Shown here: positions 1 through 9,040 of the stretch, piece by piece
Position numbering within the stretch: the stretch's first letter is position 1
Layout of the letters: each line of letters begins with the position of its first letter
Source: Protea cynaroides
Taxonomy: Eukaryota > Streptophyta > Magnoliopsida > Proteales > Proteaceae
Length of the DNA stretch: 64,000 nucleotides
Reading direction: 5' to 3'
Assembly (NCBI GenBank): GCA_028583415.1
Contig: CM053272.1
Span: 74,751,439-74,815,438 of the forward strand
Made by a program: the position numbers and the translations under genes
Notes under the pieces: generated by a model
The model's input: the letters and a program-made list of their open reading frames with translations, nothing else
Databases searched by the model: none
What the model was told of the DNA's origin: nothing

Positions 1-262
1 TCATGCATACTCGCTATGCTAGGATGTGACTGTTTGGCATGTGATTGTTTTTGTTGGTTTATGGAATGGGAAGGGCCTGGGGTCTAGGATCATTCCTCAC
101 ACTAGCACCTTTTCATATCGCTTCTGTCTTAACATGCTTGGTGTGGGTAGGGTATCAGGGGGAGGAAGTGGCACTGTGGTCTCAGGCCTGGCCACTAGAC
201 TCTAGCCCTATCTCTATGCCGTAGGGAGCTATGCTGGGATAGGGCCTACTGTGATGACATAT

Positions 263-326
263 AGGATTGGTTAGTTGTCAGCCCAGTTTGCAACCCTCGC
301 CAATAGGGGCTTACGTGTTGGTATGG
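263..326 (+). other. Conserved non-coding LTR block (A, 5' copy)
   Basis: This block of about 63 bases, starting GGATTGGTTAG and ending GTGTTGGTATGG, recurs in the A 3' LTR (8286-8348) and, inverted, in the LTRs of elements D (55467-55528) and E (62532-62596). Between A and D I count only four mismatches, although the surrounding LTR sequence is much more diverged. No reading frame in it looks protein-like. It lies inside the proposed LTR intron. Its function is unknown; a structural RNA or regulatory role is possible. Confidence 0.7.
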
Positions 327-608
327 GTAGGGCATCAAGGGAAGTGTTGGCGGTGTTTGATCCGGACACTTTAGCTCTATCTTTATTCCATGGTGGATGC
401 ATGTGGGACGACAGTGGTGTTTGATCCAATGGGCGGATTCACACACTCGTGTATAGAGGTGTGGTGGCCGCCAATCCTTTCTATAGCACATTGCAAACTT
501 AAAACCAGACCATAATGTGAATGTTACTTATGCATGATGTGTGTTGCATTGTCTAATTTTTTTACTGAGCTAAGTTGTGAGCTCACCCTTGTGTACACAC
601 TATTTTTA

Positions 609-743
609 GATGTTGATGCAGGTTACACTATGGAGGACTACTTGGATGCTCCAATATATGGAAGAGCTGCTGCCTTGGAAGTGCAAGCAGGGGAGGACGA
701 GCATGACGCTTCATGCGAGTGCCCTTTCTGCATGTACCTCTAG
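609..743 (+). CDS. LTR-encoded acidic Cys-rich mini-ORF (A, 5' copy)
   Basis: These are 44 codons plus a TAG stop, starting just after a TTTTAG that could be a splice acceptor. The peptide has an AGYT-x-EDY start, an AAxEV centre, an acidic stretch and a C-terminal CEC-x2-C motif. The same 44-codon frame, without indels, is found in the LTR of the differently diverged element D, and a shorter relative with the same C-terminal motif occurs in LTR F. An open frame extends upstream to ATG 534, but that part is not conserved, so the true start (or upstream exon) is unknown. Not a known gag-pol component to my knowledge. A Zn-binding peptide is only a guess from the cysteines. Confidence 0.6.
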   Translation, partial: DVDAGYTMEDYLDAPIYGRAAALEVQAGEDEHDASCECPFCMYL

Positions 744-1024
744 GATATTTGATTTGTTTATTTTATTTATTTTCAGTTGGATTTATAATTGGGATGAAAG
801 GATAATTATTTATGTTTTGATATTTTGAAAATTGGATAATTTATTTATCAATAGAAGTACTCAGTTCATTTAATTTAAGACTTTCACTGTATTTAATTAT
901 ATCTAATTATGGTTATGTGCAATGGTTTGTATGAGTGGACACGGTCTTATTGAGATAGTGTAAGCCATTGGTTCAATGACGGTTACTCACACTTCTGGTT
1001 CAGCCAAAATTAGGGTGTGACAAC

Positions 1025-1040
1025 TTGGTATCAGAGCTCT
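1025..1040 (+). other. Primer binding site of element A (initiator-Met type)
   Basis: TTGGTATCAGAGCTC lies three bases after the LTR end GTGTGACA. It matches the usual plant Ty3/gypsy primer site complementary to the 3' end of initiator tRNA-Met. This fixes the 5' LTR boundary and the + orientation of element A. Confidence 0.9.
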
Positions 1041-1441
1041 TAGGCTCTGTTCAACAGACCATATTTTCACCTAACAGAGTCAATTAACTGAGATAGAAAG
1101 AATTTAAAAGTCCTAATAAAAACACACCTCAAGCACCTATTTGATGCTTGAGACCAAATAAGAAAGAACATAACATACCATACTAGAATAAGAACTTAAT
1201 GAACAGTCATGCTCTAGGTAGAAAATCATGTTAAACAGACAAAAATGATCATAAACATCCGAAGAGTAAAAGTTAATTGTGCTACAGGGTACAGTCCACA
1301 AATCAGACAGTTACCCTGTTATAAAAGTTAATGTAATAGAGGAGAGAAAAATAAAGTGGTCCATCATGGGGTTGGGGGCATAAGAGGAATAGGGTTAGTA
1401 ATGTCATAATCGCGCTCATAAGCGACCCTGAGCCAGTGTAC
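1041..1441 (+). other. Leader of element A after the primer site
   Basis: This 400-base A-rich stretch lies between the primer site and the antisense ORF. No coding sequence is recognisable. By position it is untranslated leader of the retroelement transcript and the 3' flank of the antisense gene. Confidence 0.5.
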
Positions 1442-1909
1442 CTACTCCTGCATGACTCTAAGGCTACGAGAGAGGCGCCCTAGGTCACGGTTCATCTCAC
1501 ACTGGGCATCCTGAATCTCCATAAACATAGCCATCACGGTATCGGGAGGAGACTGGGATGGTCCCGCTGCAGGTATGGGTTGTGGTTTCAGTGCAGGAAC
1601 GTCCTCCACCTGATCATCATCATCCCCTGCCTCTTCTGCAAAAGCTGCATTGGCTACTGCTGCCGCTGCTGCTACCCTTTTAAGCGGACGAAGACGAGCC
1701 TCTAGCTCCTCATCATTGATTGGTAGGTTATCCATCTTCATCCGGACAATGGCATCCCAGTTAATGTCTGATGTCATGGTGTCCTCAACAGTAATCTCAT
1801 CCCTCATGTCCACTAGAAGGCGCTGCTGGGGTGTAGTAATAAGCCGGCCATATGGAAGGTTGCTTATCTGGTCGAGCATGGTAGCCTGACGCATAGTCCT
1901 GATGATCAT
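1442..1909 (-). pseudogene. Antisense accessory gene of element A, C-terminal remnant
   Basis: This open frame of 155 codons lies opposite to the element's own direction, about 400 bases after the primer site. It carries the block LPYGRLITT, then a conserved W in NWD, a basic MKMDN-like segment and an EELEA motif. An acidic DDDD linker and a Q/R-rich helical tail follow. The same order occurs in the antisense genes of element B (13067-14211) and C (17600-18860). The N-terminal half seen in B is missing: the sequence upstream of about 1960 is unrelated to it. The fold resembles plant proteins that databases call 'putative plant transposon protein'. No enzymatic function can be assigned. Confidence 0.7.
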
Positions 1910-1959
1910 ATAAGGAAGACAAATCCGCTCCCTAGTGCAGACACAATAAGTCAGGTACT

Positions 1960-3545
1960 AGGTGAGCTGAGACAACTCACTCTAGTGGCCGCTCTAAGGG
2001 ATAATATTATGCTGGATACCGATTGGTAGTAATACTATACCCCCAGCACAAGTTATTCGTAACACAATGCCTACGATACCGTAGGTACCAGTAATGCACA
2101 CCCCAGTGTAGAAGCTTAGTGCACAACAAGCAATGTATCAAGGTGGTTACCCTTATCAGCCACCGATGTATGTGGTAGCTACATTATGATAGAATGATCC
2201 GACAAGGGTTGAGGAATATTTTTTGAAAATGAATCCTCAAACGTTTCAGCAAAGGATCAAATCTATTATGGCCATATAACTAGATAGGATTATATAGGAT
2301 GTGGTGCATTATTGACTTACTCTTATGATTATAGAGGATGTACATACCTGATTCTAATTCTCGTACCTTGACAAAATACCTTCTTGATTCAACCTGTCAA
2401 TTGGAGTTATAGATGTTATTTCCTTAGAATTAGTCCTGATTATACAAATCTAAGCTACTCCCATGATCGACACCATGAATAGAAATATGAACCGAATGAA
2501 CATTTAAAGGTTTAATCATTCTGAATGTACATCCTTTTGATTTTATACCTGATTTATTGATGTACCAAAACTTCTCCAGATTCACTCCTGTAGTGCTTTG
2601 ACCAATGGCACTATATACTCAATAAAACCTGTAACCATGAGGTTAAGGACTGTAAAATCTCTATTTCCATATATTTGGACCATCGTGCAACTTAACGACC
2701 ATTGAATGATGGTTGGATTACCATAGATTTACTCCTGATCCTTTAAACCTAAGTTCACTAGATAAAACAAGTGTTCGTCATTATACTGAATTCGAAAGAA
2801 GGAAATGAATCACTGTTGGATAAGCATTATGATTCTTATATTTCTCGATATCCATTGATAAGATGTTTAGTTAATAAGGGAATTATTGGAAGGAAGATGA
2901 TTAAATTCATATTAGATTCTAGAGCCAAGGAACCTCAAATGAAGTAATGGAGGATCTATTTTGAGATTGCTGAATGGATGGATATGATTCATATCTATAA
3001 ATGAGTGCATGAGCAAAAACTGAGAACTATCAAGAGTAGCTAGTAAATAAATAGATAGAACTCAAGTAGAGTTAAAGACGGATATATCGGTATGAATTTT
3101 GACAAGGTAGAAGATTTCTAAAGGCAGATCTAAGAGTGGATACAAGGATGAAGTCAAAAATTATGGCATTGATAGTATTCGGATTAGTAGAAGTAATACT
3201 GAGTTATGCCCAACGTCGAGTGAGATGATTAAGTAAAGACCAAAAGAGTTTGGCTGAATTAATGAATTTATAAGCATATACCATAATGCTTATCGATAGA
3301 CTTGGGATATGTAATGAGTAAATAGTCAAAAGATGCTTTTCGAAATATACAAAAGAGAGATCAGGGTAGAACATCAGTGATAAAAGATATGTAAGCTACT
3401 GAGTGTAATATGAAATTTTTAACAATAGTCTTTGAAAAATCATAAGAGATGAAGGAACTAGACAAGCTCTTAAGACCTTTACACCAGATTTTGCTAGTTC
3501 AAGCTCTTTTGGACTAGATGTTGTAGTGGGTAAGTGTTATGAACA
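1960..3545 (+). pseudogene. Degenerate gag / start of protease region, element A
   Basis: By position this should hold gag and the beginning of protease. Only scraps are readable: a proline/tyrosine-rich N-terminal stretch near 2110-2170 and a piece resembling the gag start (DPTRVEEYF then NPQTF) near 2198-2245. The remaining ~1.2 kb is full of stops in all frames and AT-rich. No zinc knuckle could be found. It is strongly decayed compared with the pol region downstream. Confidence 0.45.
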
Positions 3546-3749
3546 TTGTCTGAATCATATGGATGGACAGAATTTGGATGCAACCTAAATCGACTTGAGA
3601 TGGCAGACTTTGACGTCATCTTAGGATTAGACTGGTTGTCTCAACACTCTACAAGTGATTATGTGCATAAAAGAGGTTATCATTTAAGAATAAAGATGGC
3701 ACATAATTTGGTTTTATTGGAAGCATATTGCCTAGGAAGCGGAAGCTGA
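3546..3749 (+). pseudogene. Protease C-terminal part, element A
   Basis: The translated segment contains MADFDVILGLDWL, the conserved C-terminal part of chromovirus aspartic proteases that follows the catalytic DSG region; element D has MADFDVILGMDWL in the same context. The catalytic triad itself is not seen in this frame. The reading frame ends at 3749 and the RT domain continues in another frame at 3793, so it is broken. Confidence 0.75.
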
Positions 3750-3792
3750 TCCTCTCTGCCTCAAAGCTAAGAGATGCTTAGAGAAGGGAGGA

Positions 3793-5034
3793 GTGGGGTA
3801 CTTAGTGTCTGTGGTTGACATCGCCATAGAGGTGCCAAAGATGGAAGATCTAGATGTGGTACGAGAGTTTCCAGATGTATTTCCAGAAGATCTACCAGGT
3901 CTACCTCCAGACAGGGCTATAGAGTTCATGATAAACCTTATGCCAGGGTCGGCGCCAGTGTCTAAGGCACCATACAGGATGGCCCCTACAGAATTAAAGG
4001 AGTTAAACACCCAGTTACAAGAACTACTAGATAAGGGTTTCATATGGCCAAGCATATCTCCATGGGGAGCACCTATATTGTTCGTAAAGAAGAAGAACGG
4101 TAGTGTACGACTTTGTATCGAGTACCGAGAGTTGAACAAGTTAACCGTCAAGAATCGATACCCTTTGCCTAGGATCGATGATCTGTTCGATCAGTTGCAG
4201 GGTGCAAAGGTTTTTTCGAAGATTGATCTTAGATCAGGGTATCACCAATTGAAGATCAAGGCAGCAGATATTCTGAAGACTGCTTTCAGAACAAGGTATG
4301 GGCATTATGAGTTCCTTGTAATGTCATTTGTGTTGACTAACTCTCCAGTGTCGTTCATGGAACTGATGAACCGAGTATTTCAGGACATGTTGGACACTTC
4401 GGTCATCGTATTCATTGACAACATCTTGGTCTACTCAAAGGGCAGGGAGACTCATGCAACACACTTGAGAGCAGCCCTTCAATGGCTGAGAAGGGAGAAG
4501 CTTTATGCCAAGTTTAAGAAGTGTGAATTTTGGCTAAAAGAAGTGGCCTTCTTGGGTCACGTAGTATCTGTAGACAGTATCAAGGTAGATCCAAGCAAGA
4601 TCGCAGCTATAGTAGGATGGGATGCACCGAAATCAATTGTAGAGATTCATAGTTTCCTTGGATTGGTTGGTTACTATAGAAGATTCATGGAAGACTACTT
4701 AAGAATCGTCGTTCCACTTACTAGACTAACCAAGAAAGGAGAAAAGTTCATATGGACAGATGAGTGTGAGAAGTGCTTTCAGACTCTAAAGTCAAGACTA
4801 GTCTCTGCACCTATCATGGCCATCCTAGCACCAGGATTTCCGTTTACCCTATATACGGATGCCTCGGGGTCAGGTCTTGGATGTGTGTTGATGCAAGGAG
4901 AACAGGTGATTGCCTACGCATCAAAACAGTTGAAAGAGCATGAGAAGAACTATCCTATGCATGATCTGGAGTTAGCAGCGATCATTCACGCAATCAAGAC
5001 TTGGAGGCACTACCTTTATGGTGAAAAGTTTTAG
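3793..5034 (+). pseudogene. Reverse transcriptase and RNase H start, element A
   Basis: This 413-codon frame holds the protease-RT linker (FPDVFPEDLPGLPPDR), the complete RT palm and fingers (APYRMAP, GFIWPSISPWGAP, KIDLRSGYHQ) and the connection to RNase H (TLYTDASGSGLGCVL, HDLELAA). The second Asp of the catalytic motif is replaced: VFIDN instead of FIDD, so the enzyme would be inactive. The frame ends in an amber stop directly after GEKF; element D has the same stop codon at the same position. RT sequence and chromodomain place it with Tekay/Del-type chromoviruses. Confidence 0.93.
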
Positions 5035-5055
5035 ATCAAGTCAGTTCATAAGTGT

Positions 5056-5622
5056 TTGACTTACCTTTTTACTCAGAAGGACCTGAATATGAGACAGAGG
5101 AGATGGCTGGAGCTATTAAAATATTATGATTGTGACATCCAGTACTGTCCGAGTAAGGCAAACGTCATGGCTGATGCCCTAAGCAGAAAGGGGGCATTGA
5201 AACCTGAGGTAGGACCTAGTATGAACGCTGCACTATGTGCTGCAGCCTCGGGCTCAATAGAGAATGATGAAGAACAGGGCTTAATTCATAAGTTCACATT
5301 GATGTTCGTAGCCTTGAAGATCTCACCAAATCTAATGGATGAGGTAATCAAGACTATGCAAGAAGATCTAGAGAAGGGTAAAAGCAACCCTGATTTTACC
5401 TTGGATTCAGACAAGGTACTCAGGTATCATGGACTATTATGTGTACCTGAGAGTGAGAACTCAAATATCAGAGATAGAATTATGATAAAAGCTCATTACA
5501 CCCCATATTCGGTACATCCAGGAAGCACCAAGATGTACCATGATTTAAGAAGATTATATTGGTGGAGGGGTATGAAAGCGGATATAGCTCAATTCGTATT
5601 CCAATGTTTGAATTACCAGTAA
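5056..5622 (+). pseudogene. RNase H end and integrase zinc-finger region, element A
   Basis: The frame continues pol after the amber stop: NMRQRRWLELLKYYDCDI, then VMADALSRK (the end of RNase H with its conserved Asp), a linker, and the integrase N-terminal part with HPGSTKMYHDLRRLYWW and CLNYQ. The expected C-x2-C of the HHCC finger is degraded, because CLNCQ has become CLNYQ. The frame then ends; stops at 5621 and 5657 separate it from the catalytic core. Confidence 0.88.
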
Positions 5623-5700
5623 GTTAAAGAAGAAAGGCAGAGATCCATAGGTTTGCTATAACCACTATCACAGCCAGCATGGAAGTGGGATTATATCACA

Positions 5701-6030
5701 ATGGATTTCGTCACTGGCCTACCCTTGACACCAAGATCAGTGGATGCAGTATGGGTTATAGTCGATCGACTTACCAAGACAGCTCACTTCATCGCTGTCA
5801 GACCTCAGTATACCATGGACAAGCTAGCCAAGCTATATGTAGATAATATAGTCAGACTTCATGGCGTCCCAAAGAGTATAGTATCTGACAGAAATCCCCA
5901 TTTTACATCAAAGTTTTGGGAAGGATTACAAAAAGCCATGGGAACCAAGTTAAAGTTTAGTAGAGCATTTCATCCCCAGACAGACGGGCAGTCAGAAAGA
6001 ACTATTCAAATCTTAGAAGATATGCTCTGA
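5701..6030 (+). pseudogene. Integrase catalytic core, element A
   Basis: The frame starts MDFVTGLPLTP and shows the D,D,E residues in VIVDRLTK, SDRNPHFTS and DGQSERT. The frame closes at a TGA at 6028 where relatives have CGA (Arg), a change typical of deaminated methylcytosine. The core residues survive but the protein is truncated. Confidence 0.9.
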
Positions 6031-6762
6031 ACGTGTGCCCTAAATTTCAAAGGAGCTTGGGATGAGAAGCTATCGCTTATTGAGTTTGCTTATAACAATA
6101 GTTACCAGGCTACGATCCAGATGGCTCCATATGAGGCACTCTATGGGAAGAAATGTCGTACTCCTCTATTATGGAATGAGGTGGGAGAGAGAAGGATTGT
6201 AGGATCGAAGTTTATAGAAGAAACTTATCGAGTGCTTGATCAAATCAAGGAAAGAGTGAAGATAGCTCAAGTTTGACAAAAAAACTATGCAGATAACTGA
6301 CGTCAAGATCTAGAGTTAAAAGTGGGTGACAAGGTATTCTTGAAGATATCACCTGTGTGAGGCCTGAAACGGTTTCGTAAGAAGGAAAAGCTATGCCACA
6401 GGTATGTGGGACCATACGAAATTTTGACCAGACGTGGTAATGTGGCGTATCAACTGGCTCTACCACCATCCATGTCAAGCGTTCATGATGTGTTCCATGT
6501 TTTTTAATTGAAGAAGTATGTTAGGGATCCATCGCACATCCTGATAGCAGATCTACCAGACTTGACAGAGGACTTGACATTTGAAGTGGTACCTGTGATG
6601 CTCACAAGCCAAAAGGTACAACATCTCCAAAGCAAGGATATCCATTACGTCAAAGTGCATTGGAAAAGCCAAGATATAGAAGAAATCACTTGGGAGGAAG
6701 AGAATGCGATGCGAAAGGATTACCCTAACCTTTTCAACAAACAAGGTACGTATAAATTTTGA
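6031..6762 (+). pseudogene. Integrase C-terminus and chromodomain, element A
   Basis: After the stop at 6028 the frame continues with integrase C-terminal signatures (NNSYQATIQM, GPYEIL-type segment, LPPSMSSVHDVFH). A chromodomain-like tail follows at 6508-6762 (KVQHLQSKDIHYVKVHW ... ITWEEENAMRKDYPNLF). Further TGA stops at 6274, 6298 and 6358 all sit where relatives have CGA. The terminal chromodomain identifies a chromovirus. Confidence 0.85.
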
Positions 6763-6774
6763 AGCCGAAATTTC

Positions 6775-6847
6775 TTTTAAGGGTGGGGGAGTTCTGAAAC
6801 CTACATGCAAATTTTGGAAACAAAATTTCTTTTAAGGGTGGGGGAGT
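6775..6847 (+). other. Duplicated polypurine tract of element A
   Basis: TTTTAAGGGTGGGGGAGT occurs twice about 55 bases apart (6775-6792 and 6830-6847) as part of a short direct duplication beginning in AAATTTC. The second copy abuts the LTR start and is the working plus-strand primer by position. Confidence 0.85.
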
Positions 6848-7143
6848 TATAAGACCCGCACTCCATGAACCCGATCTAAACCTTTAATTCATGTTGTAAC
6901 AGGTCTTCCAATCATCACCGGGCCAGACAGAACGAGCGAATGACAACCAGGTACGAAAATGGACCTAAAATATGATATTTTTTCACACAGGACTATGGTA
7001 CCAGTCGATGGTATTGGTTGACCAGTATGTCTGCGCACGCAAACTGGTTAGATCCAAAAAACGATCTCTGTGGGTCCTACTTTCCAAATCTCAAGCCTAA
7101 AAACTATCCTAAAGAAAGGAAACTTCGTAAACTCTATCCTAGT

Positions 7144-7153
7144 CTATTTAAGG
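7144..7153 (+). promoter_or_regulatory. TATA-like box of LTR A
   Basis: CTATTTAAGG is followed by a purine-rich leader and a splice donor at 7301. Element D has CCTATTTAAAGG in the same relative place (56698-56709, minus strand) and E has CCTATATATGG. The position fits the U3/R boundary. Confidence 0.6.
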
Positions 7154-7300
7154 ATCCTTAAACCTCCTTATAATATTTTCATTGATCCTCACAAACCCTA
7201 GAGAGGAGAAAGTAATTGAAGAAGGAGAAAGAGCAAAGGAAGGAGGGAGAGGAGCCGCCGTTTGCCATTGGACGAAGAACACCATAATTGCGAACCAACG

Positions 7301-8621
7301 GTAAGTGCTTGAACCTTCCTTTAAGTTAAGCATTATAGATGATTAGTCATGAATTGATCAATACCATGCAAGGAAAGGTATTGATCTAAAACCCTTAAAT
7401 TTGCCATCAAACCCTAATACAATCGATAAACCCTAGATTTGCATTCAAGGCTAAGGATCATCGAAACTAAGACTTGAATAGAACATGAAACAACTCTAAT
7501 TCGTTGCTCAGCCCTAGAATGTATATGAGAAACCCTAGAACCAATAGGGGGTGACTGACGGAAGGCGAACACCGAGTTCATGTCTTCCAGAGGCATACCG
7601 GTCGACTATACCGGTCGCACCACATGCGACCGATACTGAAACTGGTACCGCTCAAAGACTGGTCTGTAGGGGACCGATCGACCATACCGGTCGCACCTTT
7701 CCCATAGTGCCACGACCGGTGCTTGAGACCGGTACTTGCGACCGGTAAGCACTGTGAGGGTGTTTTCAATACCAGTTGGTTTTCTGACCAACGTAAACCC
7801 TAAGAAAGTAATTCTAATTTAACCCTAGCATCATGTAGGACCTTGTGATAACGAGTTTGGATTCTATGACGCAGAGCAAGCTAGAAATCAAGCATCAGGT
7901 AAGGGAATCGGACCTAAACCCTAATAAATTAATAACAGTAAAATGTTGTTAGTAATTATGATTCTGTGGAATAGTGTTTGTGCATACTGGCATGTCATCT
8001 TTACTTTCAGTTATTATATTGTTCTTGCATACTCGCTATGCTAGTATGTGACTGTTATGCATGTGATTATTTTCGTTGGTGTGTGGAATGGGAAGGGCCT
8101 GGGGTCTGGGATCATTGCTCACACTAGAACTTTTTCGTATCGCTTCTGTCTTAGCATGCTTAGTGCAGGTAGGGTATCAGGGGGAGGAAGTGGCACTGTG
8201 GTCTTCGGCCTAGCCACTAGATTCTAGCCCTATCTCTATGCCATAGGGAGTTGTGCTGGGATAGGGCCTACTGTGATGAAATATAAGATTGGTTAGTTGC
8301 CAGCCCAGTTTGCAACCCTCGCCAATAGGGGCTTACGTGTTGGTATGGGAAGGGCATCAGGGGAAGTGTTGGTCCAGACACTTTAGCTCTATCTCTATTC
8401 CATGGTGGATGCATGTGGGATGACAGTAGTGTTTGATCCATTGGGAGGATTCACACACTCGTGTATAGAGGTGCGGTGGCCGCCAATCCTTTCTATAGCA
8501 CATTGCAAACATAAAACCAGACCATAATGTGAATGTTACTCATGCATGATGTGTGTTGCATTGTCTGATTTTCTTACTAAGCTAAGTTGTGAGCTCACCA
8601 TTGTATATACACTATTTTTAG
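7301..8621 (+). other. Proposed intron inside LTR A
   Basis: Donor ACG/GTAAGT at 7301 ends the purine-rich leader. Candidate acceptors TTTTAG (ending 8621) and TGATGCAG/GT (ending 8633) lie at the start of the conserved mini-ORF. Equivalent donors (AG/GTATG) and acceptors occur in LTRs D and E. Splicing is inferred from the sequence only. Confidence 0.4.
8286..8348 (+). other. Conserved non-coding LTR block (A, 3' copy)
   Basis: Second copy in element A of the block described at 263-326. It lies inside the proposed LTR intron, about 270 bases before the mini-ORF. Confidence 0.7.
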
Positions 8622-8755
8622 ATGTTGATGCAGGTTACACTGTGGAGGACTACGTGGATGCTGCAATATATGGAAGAGCTGCTACCATGGAAGTGCAAGC
8701 AGGGGAGGACGAGCATGACGCTTCATGCGAGTGCCCTTTCTACGTGTACCTCTAG
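8621..8755 (+). CDS. LTR-encoded acidic Cys-rich mini-ORF (A, 3' copy)
   Basis: The frame is the same as at 609-743, again 44 codons plus TAG. Substitutions relative to the 5' copy include M-to-V, L-to-V, P-to-A and L-to-M, the last giving the AAxMEV spelling closer to element D. The third Cys of the CEC-x2-C motif is Tyr here. An overlapping frame starting ATG at 8622, directly after the TTTTAG acceptor, also exists, but it is not the one conserved between families. Confidence 0.55.
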   Translation, partial: DVDAGYTVEDYVDAAIYGRAATMEVQAGEDEHDASCECPFYVYL

Positions 8756-9040
8756 GATATTTGATTTGTTTATTTTATTTACTTTCAGTTGGATTTATAA
8801 TTGGGATGTAAGGATAATTATTTATGTTTCGATATTTTGATTAATTGGATAATTTATTTATCAATAGAAGTACTCAGTTCATTTAATTTAAGACTTCTGT
8901 TGTATTTAATTATATTCTGATTATGGTTTTGTGCAATGGTTTGTATGAGTGGACATGGTCTTATTGAGATCCTGGTGTGAACCGTTGGTTCAGTGACAGT
9001 TCATTTACACTTCTGGTTCAGCCAGAATTGGGGTGTGACA

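Larger units (their letters stand above)
1..1022 (+). repeat. Element A 5' LTR (3' part only)
   Basis: This segment repeats nearly unchanged at about 8023-9040, which is the downstream part of the 3' LTR of the same element. It ends in GGGTGTGACA and is followed directly by a primer binding site at 1025, as expected for a Ty3/gypsy 5' LTR. The first ~1.2 kb of the LTR, including the promoter, lies outside the window. It contains a conserved non-coding block (263-326) and a short conserved ORF (609-743), both also found in LTRs of other elements here. Confidence 0.93.
6848..9040 (+). repeat. Element A 3' LTR, complete, about 2.2 kb
   Basis: It begins TATAAGACCC (TGTAAGACCC in related elements) right after the polypurine tract and ends GGGTGTGACA at 9040. 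The last ~1 kb matches 1-1022. In order it holds: a motif-permutation stretch (6985-7035), a TATA-like box (7144-7153), a GA-rich leader, a good splice donor ACG/GTAAGT at 7301, a second permutation stretch (7590-7790), the conserved block (8286-8348), a candidate acceptor (8616-8633) and the mini-ORF (8621-8755). Confidence 0.93.

Noticed and set aside
246..491. Minus-strand 81-codon frame in LTR A
   Set aside because: Overlaps the conserved non-coding block; the frame is not kept in D or E.
1025..1040. tRNA-Met gene fragment
   Set aside because: Only the primer-site complement directly after an LTR end; no tRNA arms.
8622..8840. Alternative frame starting ATG right after TTTTAG in LTR A
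   Set aside because: Present in A only; D, E and F preserve the other frame.
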